Below are positions 1 through 6,070 of a DNA stretch of 8,916 bases, piece by piece. The DNA is from Pseudomonadota bacterium (GTDB lineage Bacteria > Desulfobacterota > Desulfobacteria > Desulfobacterales > ETH-SRB1): assembly GCA_018897415.1 (NCBI GenBank), contig JAHIKR010000160.1, positions 1 through 8,916 of the forward strand, read 5' to 3'. The translations under genes were made by a program, and so were the position numbers. How positions within the stretch are numbered: the first letter of the stretch is position 1; each line of letters begins with the position of its first letter. The notes under the pieces are model-generated. The model saw only the letters and a program-made list of their open reading frames with translations. It did not search any database and was not told the DNA's origin.

Positions 1-1
1 G

Positions 2-16
2 CATGTCTCGCTCCTT
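2..16 (-). promoter_or_regulatory. Ribosome binding site and ATG of a gene leaving the left edge
   Basis: On the minus strand an AAGGAG Shine-Dalgarno core (11-16) is followed after six bases by an ATG (2-4). Only the start codon lies inside the window, so the product is unknown. It is on the same strand as pilQ and begins about 140 bases after the pilQ stop, so it may be the next gene of the pil operon or a separate unit. Nothing else recognisable was found in 1-141. Confidence 0.4.
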
Positions 17-141
17 ACAAACTGAGTGGGTATGGTGCCGTTGCCAAAGCCAGAGTGAACATATTTTGCTTTTTAAAAAAACTATCTAACACCTGGCCTG
101 CCAGGGAAGGTTCATAGGAATTAGTGGGTGCGAAACTTGAG

Positions 142-2451
142 TCATTTAGAAGCTGTATTATTGTTCTGCTGCTCGAGATGAATTACCCTTGGCGTGATAA
201 AAATCAACAGCTCTGACTTCTCGGTCACTCGATATTTTGTTTTGAAAAGCCAGCCCAGTATAGGGATGTCGCCAAGAAGCGGCACCTTTGATTCAGACCA
301 ATTCAGAGTCTCTTTGATAATGCCGCCTATGACTATCGTTTCCCCGTCACCTACAAGAAGTTTTGTTTCGGCTTCCTTAGTTGTTGTCATCATCGGAGTC
401 TCGGACAATCCTGTTGGTTTTAAGTCGTTTTTTGTGGTCTTGATCGCCATGCTGACACGATTGTCAGACGTGATATGCGGGGTTACTTCCAGCAGTAAAT
501 CAACAGGCTTCCAGGTTGTGGTCGTGTTTCCCGACTCGTCAGATTGTTTAAACGGATAGTCATACCCCTGCTTGATCCTGGCTGTTTCGTTGTCAAGCGT
601 AGCTATCTTGGGCCTTGATATGATCTTGCCCTCGGCATTTGTTTCCATTGCCATTAATCTTATATCAAGGTCAAGAGTAGATCCGCCGATTCTGCCAAAC
701 GTAAATCCAAGTCCGGCTCCTTTGGCAGCAGTAAAAAGGTTGGCACCGGGCAGATTAACCGCATAGTTGGTAGCACCCGCAGTGCTATCATAGTCGCCGC
801 CATCGTATGCCCCGAAAACCCTTTCGGTTATATCGACCCTGCCTCTCCCATGGGAGGCGGTTTGGTAAAAGTTTCCGCCCCATTTGATACCCAGCTCCCT
901 GGCAAAATCAACGGTCGCTTCAACAATCCGCGCTTCTATCATGACCTGACGAGTGGGAATGTCCAGACTGTTGATAATCTCCCTGGCTTTTTCTATCTTA
1001 GTTTCCACGTCCGTCATAATAATAATGTTGGTACGCTTATCAGCGCTGACGCTGCCTCGATTTTCCGTTAAAATCGCTTCAATTTTCGGCAGTATGTCTT
1101 CCTGAGCGTTGGCATAGTTAACGGAAATATATTCTGTAGTGAGAGGCGCTACGGCTTTCTGCTCTTCTTTTGCTTTTAACAGGTCTTTATATTGCCCCTC
1201 TTCTTTTTTAAGTGTTTCTGCGGTGGCGATTCTTATTATATCTCCCTCAAAAACCTTGCCGAGCTGGTTCATCTTAAGGACCAGATCGAGCACCTGATCC
1301 CATGGCACGGGTTTATCTAAAGTCAGAGTAACTTTGCCGGCAACATCCTTGTCAATTGCAAAGTTCTTTCCGCTTACCTCTTTTAATATTCGAAAAACAT
1401 TTTTAATGTCGGTTTCATAAAAGTCCAGGGCTATTTTTTCGCCTGTATATTTTTCAGCAACTACACCCTCAGGTATTTCTTCATCAATATCTATTTCTGT
1501 CTCAACTTCTTCTTTAGTTAGAGCCTGGGTAAGAACCTTTTTCCAGGCAGGAAGTTTAGCATCTTCTAATGGCCTGGGCGATATTGTTGATGCTTCGAAA
1601 TGAACCAATAAAAGAAGGTCTCTCTGTTCGATAAGATAAGGCACAGACTCCCGCAGCTCGATTGTGAGCATGGAAGTATTTTTCATTGCGGGTGTCTGAA
1701 CAGGTATAATTCTATCTACTGCGCTTTCAAAACGGGTCGTAATCAGCGGAAACTTACGGTAGTCCGGCAATCTGGTATTCAGCAGTTTTAGTTGTAACAA
1801 TTGGGGTGAAGCTTTTTTTATTCTGTATTCAACAGGCTGCGTTGTTCCAATAATGATGGTTGATTTTCCGGCCTCTTCACTCGAAAAATCAATACGATTA
1901 ACCCATGCAGGCTTTTTGCTTTCGACAACAGCTTTTTCTTCATTTTTTTCTACTGGTTTTTCTACCGGCCCGGAGGAAGATAAAGTTGGGGAAGATAAAT
2001 CTTTAGGTGGCTTGGAAAATGATATTTTAAGACAGGTTCCTTCATTAGCTGCTTTATATGGCACATCTTTTTTTAATAATATTTCGATCCTGGATTTATG
2101 ACCTTCTTCAGTTAGTTCGGAAGCTGTTATTGAGCCAATAATTTCGCTTTCCGGCGAAATGTTTGTTTTGATATTATCAAGACCTGTTTCAGGAAAGTAA
2201 AGCAGTACACCTAAAGGAAAAGGTTGTTTAACAGACATGTAAGTTAACATACGATTCCCTTTAACCAATACATTAAATGAGTCAGAATCTTCGGAGGTGC
2301 TTATTTCAGTTATAAGCTTTGGTTCAGGGGAAATTTCCAGATCTTTTTTTGCAGCCATATTTTGAGCGCATCCTGTAAATACAGCTATTAAAATTACCAA
2401 GAAAATGGCTATCGCCCTGACTTTTGACGATTTATAATTTCCGCAATTCAT
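142..2451 (-). CDS. pilQ: Type IV pilus secretin PilQ
   Basis: This is the outer-membrane secretin through which the type IV pilus passes. The 769-residue protein begins with a hydrophobic signal segment (about 12-27) ending in a lipobox-like FTGC, so C28 may be lipidated. Two AMIN-like peptidoglycan-binding regions follow (about 56-148 and 184-287), separated by a Ser/Pro/Glu-rich linker. Next come a secretin/TonB short N-terminal (N0) domain (about 338-410), a NolW-type N1 domain (about 438-500, with the RTNIIIMTD stretch) and the secretin channel domain (about 505-757). The channel domain carries the family signature VPLLGDIPILGWLFK (723-737). Domain order and length are normal for PilQ. 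The ATG lies one base after the pilP stop, and a GGAG about nine bases upstream inside the end of pilP serves as the ribosome site. It is the last complete gene of the pilMNOPQ cluster. Family assignment is firm; lipidation is inferred. Confidence 0.97.
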   Translation of the reverse strand: MNCGNYKSSKVRAIAIFLVILIAVFTGCAQNMAAKKDLEISPEPKLITEISTSEDSDSFNVLVKGNRMLTYMSVKQPFPLGVLLYFPETGLDNIKTNISPESEIIGSITASELTEEGHKSRIEILLKKDVPYKAANEGTCLKISFSKPPKDLSSPTLSSSGPVEKPVEKNEEKAVVESKKPAWVNRIDFSSEEAGKSTIIIGTTQPVEYRIKKASPQLLQLKLLNTRLPDYRKFPLITTRFESAVDRIIPVQTPAMKNTSMLTIELRESVPYLIEQRDLLLLVHFEASTISPRPLEDAKLPAWKKVLTQALTKEEVETEIDIDEEIPEGVVAEKYTGEKIALDFYETDIKNVFRILKEVSGKNFAIDKDVAGKVTLTLDKPVPWDQVLDLVLKMNQLGKVFEGDIIRIATAETLKKEEGQYKDLLKAKEEQKAVAPLTTEYISVNYANAQEDILPKIEAILTENRGSVSADKRTNIIIMTDVETKIEKAREIINSLDIPTRQVMIEARIVEATVDFARELGIKWGGNFYQTASHGRGRVDITERVFGAYDGGDYDSTAGATNYAVNLPGANLFTAAKGAGLGFTFGRIGGSTLDLDIRLMAMETNAEGKIISRPKIATLDNETARIKQGYDYPFKQSDESGNTTTTWKPVDLLLEVTPHITSDNRVSMAIKTTKNDLKPTGLSETPMMTTTKEAETKLLVGDGETIVIGGIIKETLNWSESKVPLLGDIPILGWLFKTKYRVTEKSELLIFITPRVIHLEQQNNNTASK

Positions 2452-2452
2452 A

Positions 2453-3079
2453 TTATTCTTCTCCAGGAGGCTTCTGAAGTTTAAGCTCTCTTTGAACGAG
2501 GGTTTTTTTGCCTGATATGCTTTCGGCTTCTTCTTCTACAACCATACTGTCCTTTAATATTTTTATTACCCTGCCTGAATTGATGCCTATGCGGGCGCCT
2601 TTTTTTATTACAAACCCTTTGCCGGACGCATCTTCTACAAGTGCTTTGTTTCCGCTTGGCGCTCTAATTATTCCCACAAGCTTCAACTGACTCAGGTCAA
2701 CCTTTTCAATAGGGGTGAGCGGAATGAGTTTTTTCTCATTTTGATCGGCAAAGACAGAAGACCCATCTCTGAAAATTGAGGCAAACGGATCTATTTTCCC
2801 TTCAACCTTATAAGTGACAGTTGTTTCTGATAATTCAATTTTTTGATCAGGGTCTGTACTTATTTTATCGGTTTTTGGTTTTAGGCCTTCCTTTTTTATT
2901 TCAGGCGTTGAGAGTTCAATTTTTTGGTCATTTTTAATTGGCGGCTTTTCTGGGGTTACAATCTTTTTGCTGATAACCGTCACTTTTTGCTGCTTTGCTG
3001 CTTGATCATTGCAGCCACAATACAAGAAGAGACATGTTATGCAGACTATATTTAATATTGTTATAATATATTTACACAT
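2453..3079 (-). CDS. pilP: Type IV pilus inner-membrane lipoprotein PilP
   Basis: PilP links the PilN/PilO inner-membrane pair to the periplasmic domains of the secretin PilQ. The 208-residue product has a hydrophobic N-terminus (about 5-20) followed by CGC; C21 or C23 is the likely lipidated cysteine, though the lipobox is atypical. A charged, probably disordered Lys/Pro/Glu linker (about 25-88) contains DQKIELS twice (51-57 and 78-84). The GKIDPF element (94-99) and the globular beta domain (about 128-184, starting LSQLKLVGIIRAPSGNKALV) match the PilP family. An in-frame TAA nine bases upstream of the ATG leaves this as the only plausible start. No strong Shine-Dalgarno precedes it; the 32-base gap after pilO holds a short GGGGTCA repeat instead. 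Weak initiation is therefore possible. Identification rests on the C-terminal motif and on the position between pilO and pilQ. Confidence 0.94.
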   Translation of the reverse strand: MCKYIITILNIVCITCLFLYCGCNDQAAKQQKVTVISKKIVTPEKPPIKNDQKIELSTPEIKKEGLKPKTDKISTDPDQKIELSETTVTYKVEGKIDPFASIFRDGSSVFADQNEKKLIPLTPIEKVDLSQLKLVGIIRAPSGNKALVEDASGKGFVIKKGARIGINSGRVIKILKDSMVVEEEAESISGKKTLVQRELKLQKPPGEE

Positions 3080-3093
3080 CGGTTTTTAATCTT

Positions 3094-3107
3094 GACCCCT
3101 GACCCCC
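3094..3107. repeat. Two-copy 7-bp tandem repeat in the pilO-pilP gap
   Basis: The plus strand reads GACCCCT then GACCCCC, or GGGGGTCAGGGGTCA when read on the coding strand. It fills much of the only sizeable gap (32 bases) between pilM and pilQ, and sits where the pilP ribosome binding site would be expected. It may be the remnant of a short dispersed repeat; only two units are present. Confidence 0.5.
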
Positions 3108-3111
3108 GTCT

Positions 3112-3720
3112 TTATTTCTTTTCTTTTTCTTCAGTCTCCACAAATCTGTAGGTTACAGCCGTACAGGAAGTGTTGAGCATGTCCCCTTCCTTGGGTGTGG
3201 CCATCACAATATCTTTTATATTTACTATTCTGGATAACCTTGAAACTTTATCAAAGAAGAGTCCAACATTGTGGTAATTGCCGGCAACTTTAATTGAAAC
3301 AGGAATTTCAGCATAAAAATCTTTATTAATTTCCGACTCAGGTTGAAATAGTAGAAATTCCAAGCCGGCTTCCTTGCCGGATTCGCTAATGTTGGTTAGC
3401 AAAGAAGGAATTTCTTTTTTGTCGGGCAACGCTTTCATGGCGATTTTGTATTGAGCTTCGGCTGTTTCCATTTTTTCTCTATATTTATTAAGCTGAGCTG
3501 CCTCTTTTTTGGCAGAAACAAGACTTTTTTCAAGATTCTTGTAATCTGAATTTAATTGTTCCAGGTTTTCAAATTTTGGAAGATATAAAAAATAAACAAA
3601 CAACCCTGTAATTACAATGAAAGTCGCAACACATATCAGGATTCTGTGAACTTTTGATATGTTTCCAACCTTTTCAAATAAGGGCTCAATAGCTTTTAAA
3701 GAAATGTCGAATTTCTTCAT
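3112..3720 (-). CDS. pilO: Type IV pilus alignment protein PilO
   Basis: PilO is a bitopic inner-membrane protein that pairs with PilN and contacts PilP in the alignment complex. The 202-residue product has a short cytoplasmic N-terminus, one membrane helix (about 26-47), a periplasmic coiled coil rich in Lys/Glu/Leu (about 50-95), and then the PilO element LPDKKEIPSLLTNIS (98-112) leading into a ferredoxin-like fold (about 115-195). The tail is highly charged. Length and topology are typical for the family. The ATG overlaps the pilN TAA by one base (TAATG), and an AAGG about ten bases upstream is available, which suggests translational coupling to pilN. Confidence 0.95.
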   Translation of the reverse strand: MKKFDISLKAIEPLFEKVGNISKVHRILICVATFIVITGLFVYFLYLPKFENLEQLNSDYKNLEKSLVSAKKEAAQLNKYREKMETAEAQYKIAMKALPDKKEIPSLLTNISESGKEAGLEFLLFQPESEINKDFYAEIPVSIKVAGNYHNVGLFFDKVSRLSRIVNIKDIVMATPKEGDMLNTSCTAVTYRFVETEEKEKK

Positions 3721-4298
3721 TATTTATTTGCCTTATCAGTAGCAGCGTTATCACGGGGCATTTTATTACAGGAAATTACAAATCCTTTAAGGTTTGTATG
3801 CTCATTATACTTTTCTTGTTTCAGGGTCATTAAATTTACACTGTCGAAAAGCTTTGAATCTTCTATGCGGGTCATAAAATCAGCAACAGTTTTATTATCA
3901 AGAGCAAACCCTTTTATTGTGACTACTTCTTCTTTTGCTTCAAGATTAGTAAACCACATTTGCTTTGGAATTACCATAAATGTCATCGTGTCAAGAAGAA
4001 GGACAGGCTCTTTGCGGTTAAGCTCAAGATTTTTTATTACACCCGTTTTTTTATTGAGGACGTCCAGCCTGTTTTTGATATCCGCCACTTCTTTAGTTAT
4101 CTTGTTGTATTTGGCCACTTCATTTTTAATATTTTCTATTTTAATACTACAGGCATCAATCTTATTATTCAAAGATATATTGTAATAATACATGAAAAGA
4201 GAGACAAATATAATTGACAGAAAAAATATTGAGACTTGTCGACGTATGTTCTCTTTTTTACGCGCAGCCCGAAAAGGTAGTAAATTAACTTTTATCAT
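3720..4298 (-). CDS. pilN: Type IV pilus assembly protein PilN
   Basis: PilN is the inner-membrane partner of PilO; its cytoplasmic N-terminus binds PilM. The 192-residue product starts with IKVNLLPFR (2-10), which contains the conserved NLLP element that docks into PilM. A basic stretch, one membrane helix (about 22-41), a coiled coil (about 44-90) and a periplasmic ferredoxin-like region (about 98-178) follow. The ATG overlaps the pilM TGA by four bases (ATGA), and an AAGAAGAG lies about ten bases upstream, so the two genes are probably translationally coupled. No anomalies were seen. Confidence 0.96.
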   Translation of the reverse strand: MIKVNLLPFRAARKKENIRRQVSIFFLSIIFVSLFMYYYNISLNNKIDACSIKIENIKNEVAKYNKITKEVADIKNRLDVLNKKTGVIKNLELNRKEPVLLLDTMTFMVIPKQMWFTNLEAKEEVVTIKGFALDNKTVADFMTRIEDSKLFDSVNLMTLKQEKYNEHTNLKGFVISCNKMPRDNAATDKANK

Positions 4299-5347
4299 TT
4301 GTCATCAACTCTTCTTAAAGCAAGCCCCATACATATAGATGCTTGAGGGGCTATCTGCTCAAGGTATGAAGGGTCAAAATGCCCAGCTATATGTAACTTT
4401 TTGAAAGGATTAATAGTTTCTACATCGGATGATGTTTCAGCCGCCAGAAGTTGACGGAATTCCTTAATATTGGCGCCACCGCCGCTGAGCACAATGCTTT
4501 TTATCTGCTCATCAGGGTTTGCCGAATAATAAAAGTCAAGTGCGCGTCTTATTTCAATACTCCATTCAGAAACCACAGATGAAACAATTTGTTTTAGATC
4601 ATCAGGAGATATTTTGTCCGGCTGTTTACTAAGTTTAAGCTGTTCGGCTTCTATAAAAGAGCAGTCCGCAAGAGAGATTATCTTTTGATTTATCTGGCCG
4701 CATCCCATGGAAACATCTCTCATGAATACAGAAGAATGGCTTTTCAGTATGTTCAATGATGTCTTATTTGCGCCTATATCTATCAGCACTATATTTTCAT
4801 CAGTTAAGTCATAATTGACTTCGAAAATATTTTGCAGGGCAAAGGCATCGACATCGATTATACATGGGTTAAGTCCGGCCATTTGAACAAGATTAATATA
4901 TTCATTAATCATTTCCTTTTTGGCTGCAACGAGGATAACGCTCATTTGATTTGAGTCGGCTTCCTTTTCTCCCAGGAGTTGATAATCTATATTAACCTCG
5001 CTGATATCGAAAGGGATATATTGTTCTGCTTCAAAACGAATGGTTTCTTGAAGTTGTTCTTCAGTTGCGGTTTGCACGTCTATTTTTTTGACAATAACTG
5101 AATAACCTCCGATTGATATGGCAACATTTTTCTCTTTTATGTTATTTGCCTTAAATAGCTGACGAATTGAGTCGGCAACATTTTCCGGGTCATTTATATT
5201 GCCTTCTTCAATTGCTCCCGGGGCAATACTTATCATTCCGAAATTCTTCAGGGCGAACCCCTTTTTTGTTGCCGTAATTTCTCCGGCCTTTAAAGCGCTG
5301 GAGCCAATATCAAGGCCGACTAAGCTGGGAGCTTTTCCAAATATCAT
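4295..5347 (-). CDS. pilM: Type IV pilus actin-like ATPase PilM
   Basis: PilM is a cytoplasmic actin/FtsA-like protein that binds the PilN N-terminus and connects the envelope complex to the pilus motors. The 350-residue product has the phosphate-1 loop GLDIGSSALK (11-20), an SHS2-like inserted region (about 82-165), the phosphate-2 loop DIGANKT (190-196) and the adenosine motif SGGGAN (288-293). All the nucleotide-binding elements are present, so it should bind ATP. An AGGA eight bases before the ATG supports the start. It begins 11 bases after the stop of the small helix-turn-helix gene, so the two are almost certainly co-transcribed. Confidence 0.97.
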   Translation of the reverse strand: MIFGKAPSLVGLDIGSSALKAGEITATKKGFALKNFGMISIAPGAIEEGNINDPENVADSIRQLFKANNIKEKNVAISIGGYSVIVKKIDVQTATEEQLQETIRFEAEQYIPFDISEVNIDYQLLGEKEADSNQMSVILVAAKKEMINEYINLVQMAGLNPCIIDVDAFALQNIFEVNYDLTDENIVLIDIGANKTSLNILKSHSSVFMRDVSMGCGQINQKIISLADCSFIEAEQLKLSKQPDKISPDDLKQIVSSVVSEWSIEIRRALDFYYSANPDEQIKSIVLSGGGANIKEFRQLLAAETSSDVETINPFKKLHIAGHFDPSYLEQIAPQASICMGLALRRVDDK

Positions 5348-5358
5348 TTGATAAGTCC

Positions 5359-5556
5359 TTAATCGCCAAATATCTTGTTTTTATCCGAAAGTTTAAATCC
5401 CAGAGCCAAAAGAATTTTTCTTTTGGTTTCCATACGGCACGGCATATTTTTTTCTATTCGAGCAATAGTGATCGGAGAGACTCTTGCTTTTCTTGCAAGT
5501 TCGGCTTTGCTCATCATAAGAGATTCTCTAATTTTTTTTAAAGAGTTACCGCCCAT
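5359..5556 (-). CDS. Small XRE-family helix-turn-helix protein at the head of the pil operon
   Basis: This 65-residue protein consists of little more than a Cro/C1-type (XRE) DNA-binding domain: LKKIRESLMMS (6-16, helix 1), KAELARKARVS (17-27, helix 2) and PITIARIEKN (28-37, recognition helix). The end, RKILLALGFKL (46-56), matches the last helix of this fold. There is no sensor or dimerisation domain. The ATG at 5554-5556 is preceded by AAGG at six bases; the internal ATG at residues 14/15 would delete helix 1 and is unlikely. As first gene of the pil operon it is a candidate autoregulator of the operon or of the divergent mla genes. That role is inferred from position only. Its target and signal are unknown. 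Confidence 0.88.
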   Translation of the reverse strand: MGGNSLKKIRESLMMSKAELARKARVSPITIARIEKNMPCRMETKRKILLALGFKLSDKNKIFGD

Positions 5557-5562
5557 AAAAGA

Positions 5563-5566
5563 CCTT
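5563..5566 (-). promoter_or_regulatory. Ribosome binding site of the helix-turn-helix gene
   Basis: AAGG on the minus strand lies six bases upstream of the ATG at 5554-5556. It fixes the longer start and sits only seven bases from the edge of repeat element A, so the element abuts but does not remove this site. Confidence 0.6.
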
Positions 5567-5573
5567 ACTTTTT

Positions 5574-5715
5574 GAGACCCTTGAAAAACGCCCCCTTTTG
5601 CCCAATTTCAGCGTCAGGCTCAAATTTTAATCCTCGAGATATTCAATATATTCCTCCGGTTAAAATTTTCACCTTCCTTGAACTTGAACAAAATTGAACA
5701 TTTTTCAAAGGTCTC
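5574..5715. repeat. Element A: 142-bp MITE-like inverted-repeat element in the pil leader
   Basis: The ends form 17-bp terminal inverted repeats: GAGACCCTTGAAAAACG (5574-5590) and CATTTTTCAAAGGTCTC (5699-5715), which match at 15 of 17 positions when one is reverse-complemented. TTTTT flanks both ends (5569-5573 and 5716-5720) and could be a 5-bp target duplication, although it is low complexity. Inside are a second inverted repeat (5622-5630 with 5660-5668) and three TTGAAC copies (5678-5683, 5684-5689, 5694-5699). No open reading frame of note is present. The architecture fits a non-autonomous miniature transposable element. A leader hairpin of other origin is the alternative; copy number in the genome would decide. 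Confidence 0.6.
5622..5668. repeat. Internal 9-bp inverted repeat of element A
   Basis: AAATTTTAA (5622-5630) and TTAAAATTT (5660-5668) are perfect reverse complements separated by 29 bases. This gives element A a nested stem inside its terminal stems, so a transcript crossing it could fold into a long, interrupted hairpin. Confidence 0.5.
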
Positions 5716-5749
5716 TTTTTTAATAGTTAAATTTAAATATTTTCCCAAA

Positions 5750-5778
5750 ATATTAATTACATGATATTATTAAGTCAA
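5750..5778 (-). promoter_or_regulatory. Candidate sigma70-type promoter of the pil operon
   Basis: On the minus strand TTGACT (5773-5778; five of six consensus bases) is followed by exactly 17 bases and TAATAT (5750-5755; four of six). Transcription would start near 5743 and give a leader of about 185 bases that runs through element A before the helix-turn-helix gene. The surrounding DNA is very AT-rich, so chance matches are possible, but the spacing is ideal. Confidence 0.45.
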
Positions 5779-5780
5779 GT

Positions 5781-5796
5781 TAATTATGCATAATTA
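5781..5796. promoter_or_regulatory. Perfect 16-bp palindrome, possible operator
   Basis: TAATTATGCATAATTA is its own reverse complement. It lies three bases upstream of the -35 element of the candidate pil promoter and five bases before element B begins. A dimeric regulator could bind here, with the small XRE protein an obvious candidate. AT-rich palindromes also arise by chance, so this is suggestive only. Confidence 0.4.
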
Positions 5797-5818
5797 TATA
5801 TAACTACTCGGGTTGTCA

Positions 5819-5858
5819 GGTTCACGGTTCACGGATAGTCGGCTTTTAACCGTGAACC
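5819..5858. repeat. 11-bp stem, 18-base loop hairpin within element B
   Basis: GGTTCACGGTT (5819-5829) pairs perfectly with AACCGTGAACC (5848-5858). It uses the left terminal repeat of element B and the nearest internal copy, so the left end can fold alone rather than with the distant right end. No T-tract follows, so it is not a typical intrinsic terminator. Confidence 0.55.
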
Positions 5859-5860
5859 TG

Positions 5861-5870
5861 AGTAATTACT
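5861..5870. repeat. 10-bp perfect palindrome AGTAATTACT
   Basis: AGTAATTACT is self-complementary and lies directly after the hairpin of element B. It is related to the GAGTAGTTA motif at the end of the element and is probably a diverged part of the same repeat unit. Confidence 0.35.
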
Positions 5871-5887
5871 GAAAATAAAGCTTTGCC

Positions 5888-5916
5888 TTGACTTTAATGG
5901 CTAATTTCCTTATGTT
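5888..5916 (+). promoter_or_regulatory. Candidate sigma70-type promoter of mlaEFD inside element B
   Basis: TTGACT (5888-5893; five of six consensus bases) is followed by a 17-base spacer and TATGTT (5911-5916; four of six). Transcription would begin near 5923, leaving a leader of about 150 bases before mlaE. It lies in the non-repetitive centre of element B, so the element may supply the promoter for the mla operon. Support is from consensus match and spacing only. Confidence 0.4.
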
Positions 5917-6024
5917 TGCAACAATCTATTTGTAACCCGTGAACGGTTACCAAAATTCATTAAAAAACCCGTGAACCTTAACAACCTGAGTAGTTGCGAA
6001 ATATGAAGAGATCAAGGCAACCAA

Positions 6025-6045
6025 CCGTGAACCGTGAACCGTGAA
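6025..6045. repeat. Three tandem CCGTGAA units
   Basis: Three exact copies of the 7-mer CCGTGAA are followed by CC. The opposite end of element B has two reverse-complement units (TTCACGG at 5821-5827 and 5828-5834). Unit number could vary between strains by slippage. Confidence 0.75.
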
Positions 6046-6070
6046 CCTAACAACCTGAGTAGTTACGCCG

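Larger units (their letters stand above)
5801..6065. repeat. Element B: 265-bp repeat with 34-bp terminal inverted repeats upstream of mlaE
   Basis: The left end (5801-5834, starting TAACTACTCGGGTTGTCAGG) and the right end (6032-6065, ending AACAACCTGAGTAGTTA) are reverse complements at 32 of 34 positions. The motif also occurs in shorter internal copies: AACCGTGAACCTGAGTAA (5848-5865) and CCCGTGAACCTTAACAACCT (5968-5987, continuing to 5995). The core GTGAAC, counted on both strands, occurs about eight times. No protein is encoded, although a sigma70-like promoter lies inside. It could be a MITE, a REP/BIME-like cluster or a structured RNA locus. The right end stops five bases before the mlaE ATG. 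Confidence 0.65.

Noticed and set aside
92..105. Possible intrinsic terminator after pilQ (CCTGGC and GCCAGG arms)
   Set aside because: The arms are perfect but separated by only two bases, and on the minus strand the T-run begins about ten bases after the stem rather than directly after it.
6025..6045. CRISPR-like repeats around the CCGTGAA units
   Set aside because: The units are 7 bp, directly tandem without spacers, and occur in both orientations, so this is not a CRISPR array.
5557..6070. tRNA, riboswitch or known small RNA in the intergenic region
   Set aside because: I saw no cloverleaf, T-loop motif or recognised riboswitch core; the structure is accounted for by the two inverted-repeat elements, though a novel RNA cannot be excluded.
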